Source: Dysgonamonadaceae bacterium (lineage in GTDB: Bacteria; Bacteroidota; Bacteroidia; Bacteroidales; Azobacteroidaceae). Taken from it: a stretch of 5,098 nt of DNA. Where the stretch lies: positions 1 to 5,098 of the forward strand of contig JAIRSN010000266.1 in NCBI GenBank assembly GCA_031255425.1, read 5' to 3'. Shown piece after piece: positions 1 to 5,098 of this stretch (within the stretch, counting starts at the first letter, position 1; every line of letters begins with the position of its first letter). Under the pieces are notes generated by a model that searched no databases, was not told the DNA's origin, and was given only the letters and a program-made list of their open reading frames with translations. Both the position numbers and the translations under genes were made by a program.

Positions 1-186
1 GGGATGTCCCGAAAACTTCCCGGCGTTAACATTCACGTTTTCGGGATGTCCCGAAAACTTCCCGGCGTTAACATTCACGTTTTCGGGATGTCCCGAAAAC
101 TTCCCGGCGTTAACATTCACGTTTTCGGGATTACCTCGAAAACGCCTCGTAAATCCCATAAACGCTTTCCGGGATACCCCGAAAGC
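1..186. repeat. Tandem 42-bp repeat array of phased palindromes
   Basis: Three identical 42-bp units lie at 1-42, 43-84 and 85-126, followed by two diverged units to about 186. Across each unit junction there is a near-perfect palindrome: arm GTTTTCGGGA, a two-base centre TG, then the exact complement. Intact copies are at 37-58 and 79-100. Diverged copies are at 121-143 and 164-186, and a half copy sits at the window edge (1-16). The 20-bp linkers (17-36, 59-78, 101-120) are identical and contain GTTAAC. The last palindrome has changed both arms together (GTTTT to GCTTT and AAAAC to AAAGC), which keeps the pairing. Palindrome centres are 42 to 43 bp apart, about four helical turns. The array is open in one frame because 42 is a multiple of three, but I see no reason to call it coding. 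It could be a binding array for a dimeric protein, a REP-like element or a structured RNA. The array may extend left of the window. Confidence 0.9.
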
Positions 187-198
187 CATTTGAGATAA

Positions 199-272
199 AA
201 AAAGAAGTAAAGGTTTATTAACAATTAGCATTTAACAATTCAATTAACATTTGATAATTCCATTTTGCGGCG
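199..272. other. AT-rich spacer with TTAACAATT repeats
   Basis: This spacer joins the palindrome array to the candidate mobile element. It contains TTAACAATT at 218-226 and 232-240 and a shortened form TTAACATT at 244-251, spaced 14 and 12 bases apart. No gene, convincing promoter or RNA is visible. The repeats may be simple low-complexity sequence. Confidence 0.55.
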
Positions 273-296
273 GACACGCAGTGTCTTTTATATTTT
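273..296. repeat. Left terminal inverted repeat, 24 bp
   Basis: It consists of GACACGCAGTGTC followed by TTTTATATTTT and is the exact reverse complement of 600-623. The outer 13 bases are themselves a small palindrome (GACAC, GCA, GTGTC), so each end could bind a dimer or fold alone. The bases just inside (297 onward) are no longer complementary, which sets a sharp inner border. Confidence 0.85.
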
Positions 297-312
297 AAAG
301 GAGTACGGTATA

Positions 313-346
313 TTTCATTACACCTTATATATAGGTATAGGATGAT
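313..346 (+). repeat. 34-bp direct repeat, copy 1
   Basis: The sequence starts TTTCATTACACC, continues through TTATATATAGG and ends TATAGGATGAT. It is identical to 532-565, in the same orientation and 219 bp away. Recombination between the copies would remove the central palindrome and leave one copy. Confidence 0.9.
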
Positions 347-355
347 GACGCGCCT

Positions 356-467
356 GACCCTGAAAGGGTCATATAGCCCAGCCCAGGGCATTCGCCCTGG
401 GTAGCCCCCCATTCCATACGACCCAGGGCGATTGCCCTGGGCTGGGTTATTCGACCCTTTCAGGGTC
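356..467. repeat. Nested GC-rich palindrome, four hairpins in one large stem
   Basis: The left arm (356-402) and right arm (421-467) are 47 bases each and complementary at 43 positions, around an 18-base loop (403-420). Each arm also folds locally. GACCCT/AGGGTC hairpins occur at 356-370 and 453-467, and CCCAGGGC/GCCCTGGG hairpins with 4-base loops occur at 382-401 and 422-441. The four mismatched positions are 371/452, 372/451, 376/447 (a possible G-U pair) and 391/432. The region is far richer in G and C than its surroundings. It could act as a transcription barrier, cruciform, protein-binding site or the core of a repeat family. Confidence 0.85.
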
Positions 468-499
468 GTGTGTGGGTGTCTTTGTGGCTACTGAGGTTG

Positions 500-513
500 T
501 TTTATTAATAAAA
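500..513. repeat. 14-bp perfect AT palindrome
   Basis: TTTTATTAATAAAA reads the same on both strands and lies inside the candidate element between its core and the second direct repeat. It could be a protein site or chance in AT-rich DNA. Confidence 0.5.
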
Positions 514-531
514 TCAGGTGGAAATGAGGTT

Positions 532-565
532 TTTCATTACACCTTATATATAGGTATAGGATGAT
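532..565 (+). repeat. 34-bp direct repeat, copy 2
   Basis: All 34 bases match 313-346. Identity ends abruptly on both sides: GACGCG follows copy 1 and ACCCGC follows copy 2. Together the two copies bracket the GC-rich core of the candidate element. Confidence 0.9.
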
Positions 566-599
566 ACCCGCAGCCAGGCAGATATGCCATGCTTCAAAA

Positions 600-623
600 A
601 AAATATAAAAGACACTGCGTGTC
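600..623. repeat. Right terminal inverted repeat, 24 bp
   Basis: It reads AAAATATAAAA then GACACTGCGTGTC and is a perfect reverse complement of 273-296. It ends 6 bases before the TTTG promoter box at 630-633, so this end could affect expression of the lipoprotein gene downstream. Confidence 0.85.
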
Positions 624-629
624 TCCCTA

Positions 630-660
630 TTTGTTGGATGTAAAAATTGTATTATATTTG
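630..660 (+). promoter_or_regulatory. Bacteroidota-type promoter for the lipoprotein gene
   Basis: TTTG at 630-633 is followed after 19 bases by TATATTTG at 653-660. This matches the Bacteroidota primary-sigma consensus of TTTG, 19-21 bases, then TAnnTTTG. Transcription should begin a few bases after 660, giving a leader of roughly 110 bases before the ATG at 779. The right terminal repeat of the candidate element ends at 623, immediately upstream. Confidence 0.75.
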
Positions 661-778
661 CGGAAAAGTTTTTTGAAAAACGATATTCGAGAAAAAACGG
701 ATATAAGATTTCACAAAACAAAAAAACAGATTTACCTGTTATAATTGTTATTAATAATTCAAATAAACGTTTCACATC
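661..778 (+). other. Long AT-rich 5' leader of the lipoprotein mRNA
   Basis: This leader is unusually long and A/T-rich. It holds three small inverted repeats: GTTTTT/AAAAAC at 668-673 and 676-681, AACAG/CTGTT at 725-729 and 736-740, and the palindrome TTATTAATAA at 748-757. All are weak hairpins. No Shine-Dalgarno sequence precedes the ATG, which is normal for Bacteroidota. No known riboswitch is recognised. Confidence 0.4.
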
Positions 779-2476
779 ATGAAAAAAAGTTTCTTTTTAT
801 CCATATCGCTGCTATTAGTAGCCGTTGGATTTTTCACATCTTGTAAAAGTAGTCTGAATCCATTGGCATCGGACTACATTAAAGTTCAGCCTCAGCCATT
901 AGAATTAGTAGCAGAGAAAGTCCCCGTGACAATCAATGCCACATTCCCGGCTGAATGGTTTAATAAAAAGGCAAGTCTAACCGTGACACCCGTTCTCCGT
1001 TACGACGGAGGTGAAGCCAAAGGCACCTCCTACAATTACCAGGGAGAAAAAGTGAGTGGCAACGGCCAGGTGATTCCGCAGAAAGAAGGCGCAAACGTAG
1101 TCATGAAATCCGAGTTTGACTACACGCCCGAAATGCAAAATTCGCAGTTGTACCTTACATTCAACGCGGCGATAGGAAAAAAACAAGTGACCCTGCCCGA
1201 CGTAAAAATCGGCGACGGCGTACTCGCAACAGCAGCATTGCTGAATGCAGCTTCCGAAAATCCGGCGATAGCCGCAGATAATTTCCAACGGATTATCAAA
1301 GAAGCGCACGATGCAAACATTATGTTCCTGATCCAGCAAGCCGAACTCCGCGCGAACGAAATGAAAAAGAGCGAACTCGCGGACTGGAACAACCTTGTCA
1401 AGAATGCAAATGCCGACCCGAAACAGAACGTCAACGTCGAAATTTCGTCGTATGCATCCCCCGACGGCGGTTATAAGCTGAACGAAAAACTCGCCGAAAA
1501 ACGGGAAGCAAACACCGAACGGTACCTGGCAAAAGAATTGAAAAAAGCGAAAGTAGACGTGCCCGTCAATGCCCGTTACACCGCTCAGGACTGGGACGGA
1601 TTCAAAGAACTGGTCGAAAAATCGAACATCCAGGACAAAGACTTGATTCTCCGGGTGCTTTCGATGTATTCGGATTCGGAACAAAGAGAACGCGAAATCA
1701 AGAATATTTCCGCCGTCTATTCCGCTCTTGCCGAAGAAATCCTTCCCCAACTGCGCCGTTCCCGGTTGACCGCCAACATTGAGATTATCGGAAAAACCGA
1801 TGAAGAAATCTTGTCCCTTGCCGTTTCCAACCCCAGCGCCCTGAACGTGGAAGAATTGCTCTACGGCGGTCACCTGGCATCCCAGATACAGGCGAAAGGC
1901 ATTATCTACAAGAAAGCAACCGAGTTGTTTGCAAACGATCCGCGCGGATTCAACAACCTGGGAGTCGTCGAATTTATCAAAGGAAATATGTCCGAAGCAG
2001 AATCGCTTTTCAACAAAGCCAAACAACTGAAAGGAAATATTCCGGAAGCCAACTTCAACCTGGGTCTTACCTCTTTGATAAAAGGAGATAAACAAAAAGC
2101 GGAACAATACTTCGGCAATGCCGCCGGCGTATCCGGCCTGGATAATGCAAGAGGATACTTAGCCGTACTGAACGGTAACTATACCCAGGCGGAAAAAGCA
2201 TTCTCGACCGCAAGCAACAACGCAGCGATCGCCCAAATCCTGGCGAAAGATTACAGCAAGGCAATGAATACCTTAAATGCCGTCGAAAGACCGGATGCTA
2301 CCACTTATTACCTGAAAGCCATTGTCGGCGCAAGGACCAATAACCTGGACGAAATCGTCAATAACCTGAAAGAATCCATTGCATTGGATTCCACCAAGGC
2401 GTCCCAGGCATTGAGAGACCTGGAATTTGTAAAATACATTACAAACGGCAAATTCCTGAGCGCAGTTACCAAATAA
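779..2476 (+). CDS. OmpA-like/TPR lipoprotein
   Basis: This 565-residue protein is probably anchored in the outer membrane facing the periplasm. The signal peptide (1-21) ends in the lipobox F19-T-S-C22. KSSLN follows the cysteine, without the acidic stretch of the Bacteroidota surface-export signal, hence the inferred periplasmic orientation. Residues 40-150 look beta-rich. Residues 216-250 resemble an OmpA-like peptidoglycan-binding segment: SYASPDGG (224-231), N235, L238 and R242. Aligned by eye, R242 matches the peptidoglycan-binding Arg, but the partner Asp position is Ser227. Residues about 370-540 hold TPR repeats, clearest at 386-419 and 420-453 (FNNLGVVEFIKGN, NFNLGLTSLIKGD), which usually mediate protein-protein contacts. 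It is transcribed alone between a strong promoter and a terminator. The start at 779 is supported by the signal peptide. The exact role is unknown; an envelope scaffold is the likeliest guess. Confidence 0.9.
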   Translation: MKKSFFLSISLLLVAVGFFTSCKSSLNPLASDYIKVQPQPLELVAEKVPVTINATFPAEWFNKKASLTVTPVLRYDGGEAKGTSYNYQGEKVSGNGQVIPQKEGANVVMKSEFDYTPEMQNSQLYLTFNAAIGKKQVTLPDVKIGDGVLATAALLNAASENPAIAADNFQRIIKEAHDANIMFLIQQAELRANEMKKSELADWNNLVKNANADPKQNVNVEISSYASPDGGYKLNEKLAEKREANTERYLAKELKKAKVDVPVNARYTAQDWDGFKELVEKSNIQDKDLILRVLSMYSDSEQREREIKNISAVYSALAEEILPQLRRSRLTANIEIIGKTDEEILSLAVSNPSALNVEELLYGGHLASQIQAKGIIYKKATELFANDPRGFNNLGVVEFIKGNMSEAESLFNKAKQLKGNIPEANFNLGLTSLIKGDKQKAEQYFGNAAGVSGLDNARGYLAVLNGNYTQAEKAFSTASNNAAIAQILAKDYSKAMNTLNAVERPDATTYYLKAIVGARTNNLDEIVNNLKESIALDSTKASQALRDLEFVKYITNGKFLSAVTK

Positions 2477-2502
2477 TATCCTTTGGAATACGGCGTACCG
2501 GT

Positions 2503-2553
2503 AAAGTAGATTTATGCAGGCAAATTAAAAAACCGCATAAATCTACTTTTTTT
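2503..2553 (+). terminator. Rho-independent terminator after the lipoprotein gene
   Basis: A 15-bp perfect stem (AAAGTAGATTTATGC at 2503-2517 with its complement at 2535-2549) encloses a 17-base loop and runs into seven T residues (2547-2553). It starts 27 bases after the stop codon. The stem is AT-rich but long. It separates the lipoprotein gene from the ior operon. Confidence 0.88.
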
Positions 2554-2589
2554 AGTGGACGCCTTGACGGAAAATTGCCTGAAAAAGTG

Positions 2590-2597
2590 TATCTTTG
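2590..2597 (+). promoter_or_regulatory. TAnnTTTG promoter element for the ior operon
   Basis: TATCTTTG fits the Bacteroidota -7 consensus exactly and lies between the terminator and iorA. The best upstream box is CTTG at 2563-2566, 23 bases away, which is longer than the usual 19-21, so the -33 half is weak. The predicted leader is about 50 bases. The bases just before the iorA ATG are A/T-rich with no Shine-Dalgarno. Confidence 0.55.
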
Positions 2598-2653
2598 GCG
2601 AGCCAATATCTTAGAACAGTTAACCTGTTGGTGAATCAATAATTTTTACAAAA

Positions 2654-4255
2654 ATGAAAAAGCTATTATTTTTAGGAGATGAAGCCATTGCCCAAGCAGC
2701 AATAGACGCCGGATTATCCGGAGTTTATTCTTATCCCGGAACACCTTCCACTGAAATTACGGAGTACATTCAATCGTCGCGCCGGGCGAAAGAGCGAAAC
2801 ATCTTTTCCCGGTGGTGCAGTAACGAAAAAACAGCCTTGGAAGCGGCATTGGGAATGTCGTATGCAGGGAAAAGAACCCTGTCCTGTATGAAACACGTGG
2901 GACTGAACGTTGCCGCCGACGCCTTTATGAACATTGCCATATCGGGAATCAACGGCGGAATGATTATCGTCACCGCCGACGACCCCTCGATGCACTCCTC
3001 CCAAAACGAGCAGGACAACCGTCTGTACGGCCGTTTTGCCATGATTCCGGTGTTCGAACCGTCCAATCAGCAGGAGGCGTACGACATGGTGTACGAAGGA
3101 TATGCGTTGTCGGAAAAGCTGGGTTACCCGATTTTGCTGCGCATCACCACCCGGATGGCACATTCGAGGGCAGGGGTGGTCACCCGTGAATTAACGGATC
3201 AAAATCCGGTGGCTATACCCGAAGGAAGCGAGTCCCGGTTTGTTCTCCTGCCGGCGAATGCCCGCAAACAGTTCGGCGTTTTGCTGGAAAAACAGGAAGA
3301 CTTTCTGAAAGCCTCCGAACAGTCGAAGTTTAATCAATTATTTATCCCTGCGAAACCTTCAACGGCGAAGTTAGGCATTGTCGCCTGCGGCATCGCCTTT
3401 AATTACCTTCAGGAAAACTATCCTGATGGGTTTGAAAATCCCGTGTTGAAAATCAGCCAATATCCTGTTCCCAAAAAACAGTTGCAGGAACTGGTGGGAC
3501 AATGCGAAGAAATCCTGGTTCTGGAAGACGGCTTCCCTGTTGTAGAAGAACAGCTCAAAGGCTATCTGGGAATCGGATTAAATGTACACGGACGCTTGGA
3601 CGGAACCCTCAGCCGCGACGGGGAACTGACCCCCGACAAGGTAAGAAAAGCGCTGGGCATGGAAGTGACAACCTACTACGAAACGCCCGCAGTTGTCGAA
3701 AGCCGTCCGCCCGCCCTTTGCGCCGGATGCGGACACCGGGATGTGTACCAGGCCTTGAACGAAGTGGCAAGGGAATACGCAAACGCCAAAATATTCAGCG
3801 ACATCGGCTGTTACACATTGGGCGCGTTGCCGCCGTTCCGGGCGATCAACACCTGCATCGACATGGGGGCGTCCATCACGATGGCACGGGGGGCGTCGGA
3901 AGCGGGGGTCTTTCCCGCCATTGCCGTAATCGGCGATTCCACGTTCACTCATTCGGGGATGACCGGGCTGCTGGATTGTGTCAACTCCGGCGCCAATGTC
4001 CTGGTTATTATTTCGGACAATGAAACGACCGGGATGACCGGCGGGCAGGATTCTGCCGCCACCGGACGTATCCATGCGATATGCAAAGGCATCGGAGTCG
4101 ATCCGGAACACCTGCGCGAGATTGTCCCCCTGAAAAAGAATTACGAAGAAATGAAGCAGATGATTCGCGAAGAAATCGAATACCAGGGCGTTTCTGTGAT
4201 TGTCCCTTGCCGGGAATGTATTCAGACGCTTGCAAGAAAAAAACGTACCAAATAA
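2654..4255 (+). CDS. iorA: Indolepyruvate:ferredoxin oxidoreductase, alpha subunit
   Basis: This is the catalytic subunit of a cytoplasmic thiamine-diphosphate enzyme. It converts aryl-pyruvates (indolepyruvate, phenylpyruvate, hydroxyphenylpyruvate) plus CoA to arylacetyl-CoA and CO2 while reducing ferredoxin. The N-terminal pyrimidine-binding domain (about 1-180) shows YPGTPSTE (27-34), the likely cofactor-activating Glu in SNEKTA (E58), KHVGLN (80-85) and DDPSMHSSQNEQDNR (109-123). The C-terminal diphosphate-binding domain shows CAGCGHR (356-362), DIGCYTLG (383-390) and GDS (427-429) paired with DNETTGMTGGQ (455-465). The protein is 533 residues and stops after PCREC (518-522). Archaeal IorA is about 100 residues longer and ends in a ferredoxin domain with two [4Fe-4S] motifs, absent here. 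C356, C359, C386 and C519 or C522 could still bind the single cluster known from related oxoacid oxidoreductases; that is inference. iorB follows after 9 bases. Confidence 0.95.
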   Translation: MKKLLFLGDEAIAQAAIDAGLSGVYSYPGTPSTEITEYIQSSRRAKERNIFSRWCSNEKTALEAALGMSYAGKRTLSCMKHVGLNVAADAFMNIAISGINGGMIIVTADDPSMHSSQNEQDNRLYGRFAMIPVFEPSNQQEAYDMVYEGYALSEKLGYPILLRITTRMAHSRAGVVTRELTDQNPVAIPEGSESRFVLLPANARKQFGVLLEKQEDFLKASEQSKFNQLFIPAKPSTAKLGIVACGIAFNYLQENYPDGFENPVLKISQYPVPKKQLQELVGQCEEILVLEDGFPVVEEQLKGYLGIGLNVHGRLDGTLSRDGELTPDKVRKALGMEVTTYYETPAVVESRPPALCAGCGHRDVYQALNEVAREYANAKIFSDIGCYTLGALPPFRAINTCIDMGASITMARGASEAGVFPAIAVIGDSTFTHSGMTGLLDCVNSGANVLVIISDNETTGMTGGQDSAATGRIHAICKGIGVDPEHLREIVPLKKNYEEMKQMIREEIEYQGVSVIVPCRECIQTLARKKRTK

Positions 4256-4264
4256 TTTACCGGA

Positions 4265-4852
4265 ATGAAAACAGATATAATTTTAGCCGGCGTCGGCGGT
4301 CAGGGAATCCTTTCGATTGCTGCCGTTATCGGCGAAGCGGCGCTGCAAAACAACCTTTTTATGAAGCAGGCCGAAGTACATGGAATGAGTCAGCGGGGGG
4401 GCGATGTCCAGTCGCACCTCCGGATCAGCGATAAGCCGGTCGCCTCCGACCTGATCCCGCTGGGAAATGTCGACATTATTATTTCCCTCGAACCGATGGA
4501 AGCCTTGCGTTACCTGCACTACCTGAAAAAAGACGGGTGGGTCGTCACCAATTCCAAACCTTTTGAAAATATCCCCCATTACCCGGAATACGGTAAGCTG
4601 ATGGAAGAATTTGACAAGATTCCTCACAAAATCATCCTGGATGTGGAGCAGATAGCGAAAGACCTGGGCGCCCCGCGTTCCGGAAACGTTGTCCTGCTGG
4701 GCGCTGCCGCCAGGTACCTCAACATCGGATTCCCCGGATTGGAAAACGGCATCCGCTCTATTTTCGGCAGGAAAGGGGACGAAATCGTAGAAATGAACCT
4801 GAATGCCTTGCGCGCCGGTGCGGAAAAAACAGAAGGGAATGATTTATCCTGA
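4265..4852 (+). CDS. iorB: Indolepyruvate:ferredoxin oxidoreductase, beta subunit
   Basis: This 195-residue partner of IorA is the gamma-type domain of the pyruvate/oxoacid:ferredoxin oxidoreductase family. The glycine motif GVGGQG (9-14) sits right after the first beta strand, as in the family. The conserved segment AEVHGMSQRGGDVQSHLR spans 36-53, and SGNVVLLGAAA follows near the C-terminal third. The length is normal for IorB. It has no cysteine, so it carries no cluster of its own. The start at 4265 places the ATG 9 bases after the iorA stop, which suggests translational coupling and equal subunit supply. Its last 14 bases overlap the start of mutS2 in another frame. There is no sign of damage. 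Confidence 0.95.
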   Translation: MKTDIILAGVGGQGILSIAAVIGEAALQNNLFMKQAEVHGMSQRGGDVQSHLRISDKPVASDLIPLGNVDIIISLEPMEALRYLHYLKKDGWVVTNSKPFENIPHYPEYGKLMEEFDKIPHKIILDVEQIAKDLGAPRSGNVVLLGAAARYLNIGFPGLENGIRSIFGRKGDEIVEMNLNALRAGAEKTEGNDLS

Positions 4853-5098
4853 AATTTTTGAATATAAAATCGGATTTGATAAGATAAGGCAGTTGGTTTC
4901 CTCCCGCTGCCTTTCTGCGTTAGGGGAAGAGAAGGTTTCGGAAATGGCTTTTTCGTCCGATTACGATTTTATCCGGAAACAACTCCACCGGATACAAGAG
5001 TTTACGCGGATTATTCAGGAAGAAGACCGTTTCCCCGCCGGGCATTTCTTCGACATCCGGGTGTTTTTGAAGAAAGTGCGCATCGAAGGCACTTACCT
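4839..5098 (+). CDS. mutS2: MutS2 family ATPase, N-terminal part (cut by window end)
   Basis: 86 complete codons are visible before the window ends, of a protein usually about 800 residues long. The start MIYPEIFEYKIGFDKIRQLV and the following CLSALGEEKVSEM match the N-terminal region of Bacteroidales MutS2. MutS2 has a MutS-like ATPase core, lacks the MutS mismatch-recognition domain and usually ends in an Smr nuclease domain; those parts lie outside the window. Family members act on branched DNA to limit recombination, and in Bacillus subtilis on collided ribosomes. The ATG at 4839 overlaps the iorB stop by 14 bases, so mutS2 is likely co-transcribed with iorAB and possibly reached by re-initiating ribosomes. 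The purine run GAAGGG just before the ATG is too close to be a normal ribosome binding site. Confidence 0.88.
   Translation, partial: MIYPEIFEYKIGFDKIRQLVSSRCLSALGEEKVSEMAFSSDYDFIRKQLHRIQEFTRIIQEEDRFPAGHFFDIRVFLKKVRIEGTY

Larger units (their letters stand above)
273..623. mobile_element. Candidate MITE-like element, 351 bp, non-coding
   Basis: The segment is bounded by 24-bp perfect inverted repeats (273-296 and 600-623). Inside are two identical 34-bp direct repeats (313-346 and 532-565) around a GC-rich 112-bp nested palindrome (356-467). There is no transposase; the only open frames are short and run through the repeats. Small size, terminal inverted repeats and lack of coding capacity are the hallmarks of miniature inverted-repeat transposable elements, which are moved by a transposase encoded elsewhere. 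Against this reading, I see no clear target-site duplication: the left flank ends GCGGCG and the right flank begins TCCCTA. The ends may lie a few bases further out, since GG at 269-270 pairs with CC at 626-627 across two mismatches. It could instead be an intergenic repeat family of the REP/BIME kind. Its right end sits just upstream of the lipoprotein promoter. Confidence 0.5.

Noticed and set aside
1..186. CRISPR array, since palindromic repeats alternate with 20-bp linkers
   Set aside because: The linkers are identical to each other instead of unique, they are too short, and no cas gene is present.
4..198. Open frame through the tandem repeats, predicting a repetitive 14-residue peptide
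   Set aside because: The frame stays open only because the unit is 42 bp. The DNA palindromes explain the sequence, the frame has no promoter or leader, and the diverged units give a low-quality tail.
356..467. Rho-independent terminator formed by the GC-rich hairpins
   Set aside because: No T-run follows any of the hairpins on either strand, and the nested symmetry goes far beyond a terminator.
264..663. TTTGCGG on both sides of the candidate element (264-270 and 657-663) as a target-site duplication
   Set aside because: The right copy lies 33 bases beyond the terminal repeat and is part of the promoter region, so the two do not flank the element symmetrically.
218..775. Two short minus-strand open frames (218-412 and 488-775)
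   Set aside because: They run through the palindromic core, the terminal repeat and the 34-bp direct repeats, and share a peptide only because of the repeats. They look like spurious translations.
977..2107. Long minus-strand open frame (376 codons) opposite the lipoprotein gene
   Set aside because: It lies wholly inside a well-supported gene with signal peptide and TPR repeats. Its Cys/Phe-rich product has no recognisable domain, so it is a codon-usage shadow.

Overview
The window looks like a chromosomal piece of an anaerobic member of the Bacteroidales (phylum Bacteroidota). The evidence is the match of two upstream regions to the Bacteroidota promoter element TAnnTTTG, A-rich leaders without a Shine-Dalgarno sequence, a lipoprotein with a Bacteroidota-style signal peptide, and proteins (IorA, IorB, MutS2) that read like their Bacteroidales relatives. 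Genus cannot be fixed from this sequence.

Layout. Positions 1-778 hold no convincing gene but are rich in repeats. An array of near-perfect palindromes spaced every 42-43 bp (1-186) is followed by a short AT-rich stretch with TTAACAATT repeats. Then comes a 351-bp candidate non-autonomous mobile element (273-623). It has 24-bp perfect terminal inverted repeats, two identical 34-bp direct repeats and a 112-bp GC-rich nested palindrome in its centre. Its right end stops 6 bases short of a textbook Bacteroidota promoter (630-660), which drives the next gene. Positions 779-2476 encode a periplasm-facing lipoprotein with an OmpA-like segment and TPR repeats, closed by a strong hairpin terminator (2503-2553).

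A second transcription unit starts at a TATCTTTG promoter element (2590-2597). It carries iorA (2654-4255), iorB (4265-4852) and the start of mutS2 (4839 to the window end), tightly packed with a 9-base gap and then a 14-base overlap. IorA and IorB together form indolepyruvate:ferredoxin oxidoreductase, a thiamine-diphosphate enzyme that links aryl-pyruvates to arylacetyl-CoA through ferredoxin. This IorA ends without the C-terminal two-cluster ferredoxin domain of the archaeal enzyme. MutS2 is a ribosome/DNA-junction ATPase with no metabolic link to IOR, so the two are probably coupled only by transcription and translation.

The coding part is ordinary core Bacteroidales content. The unexplained material is the upstream 0.6 kb: the helically phased palindrome array and the layered inverted-repeat element beside a promoter.
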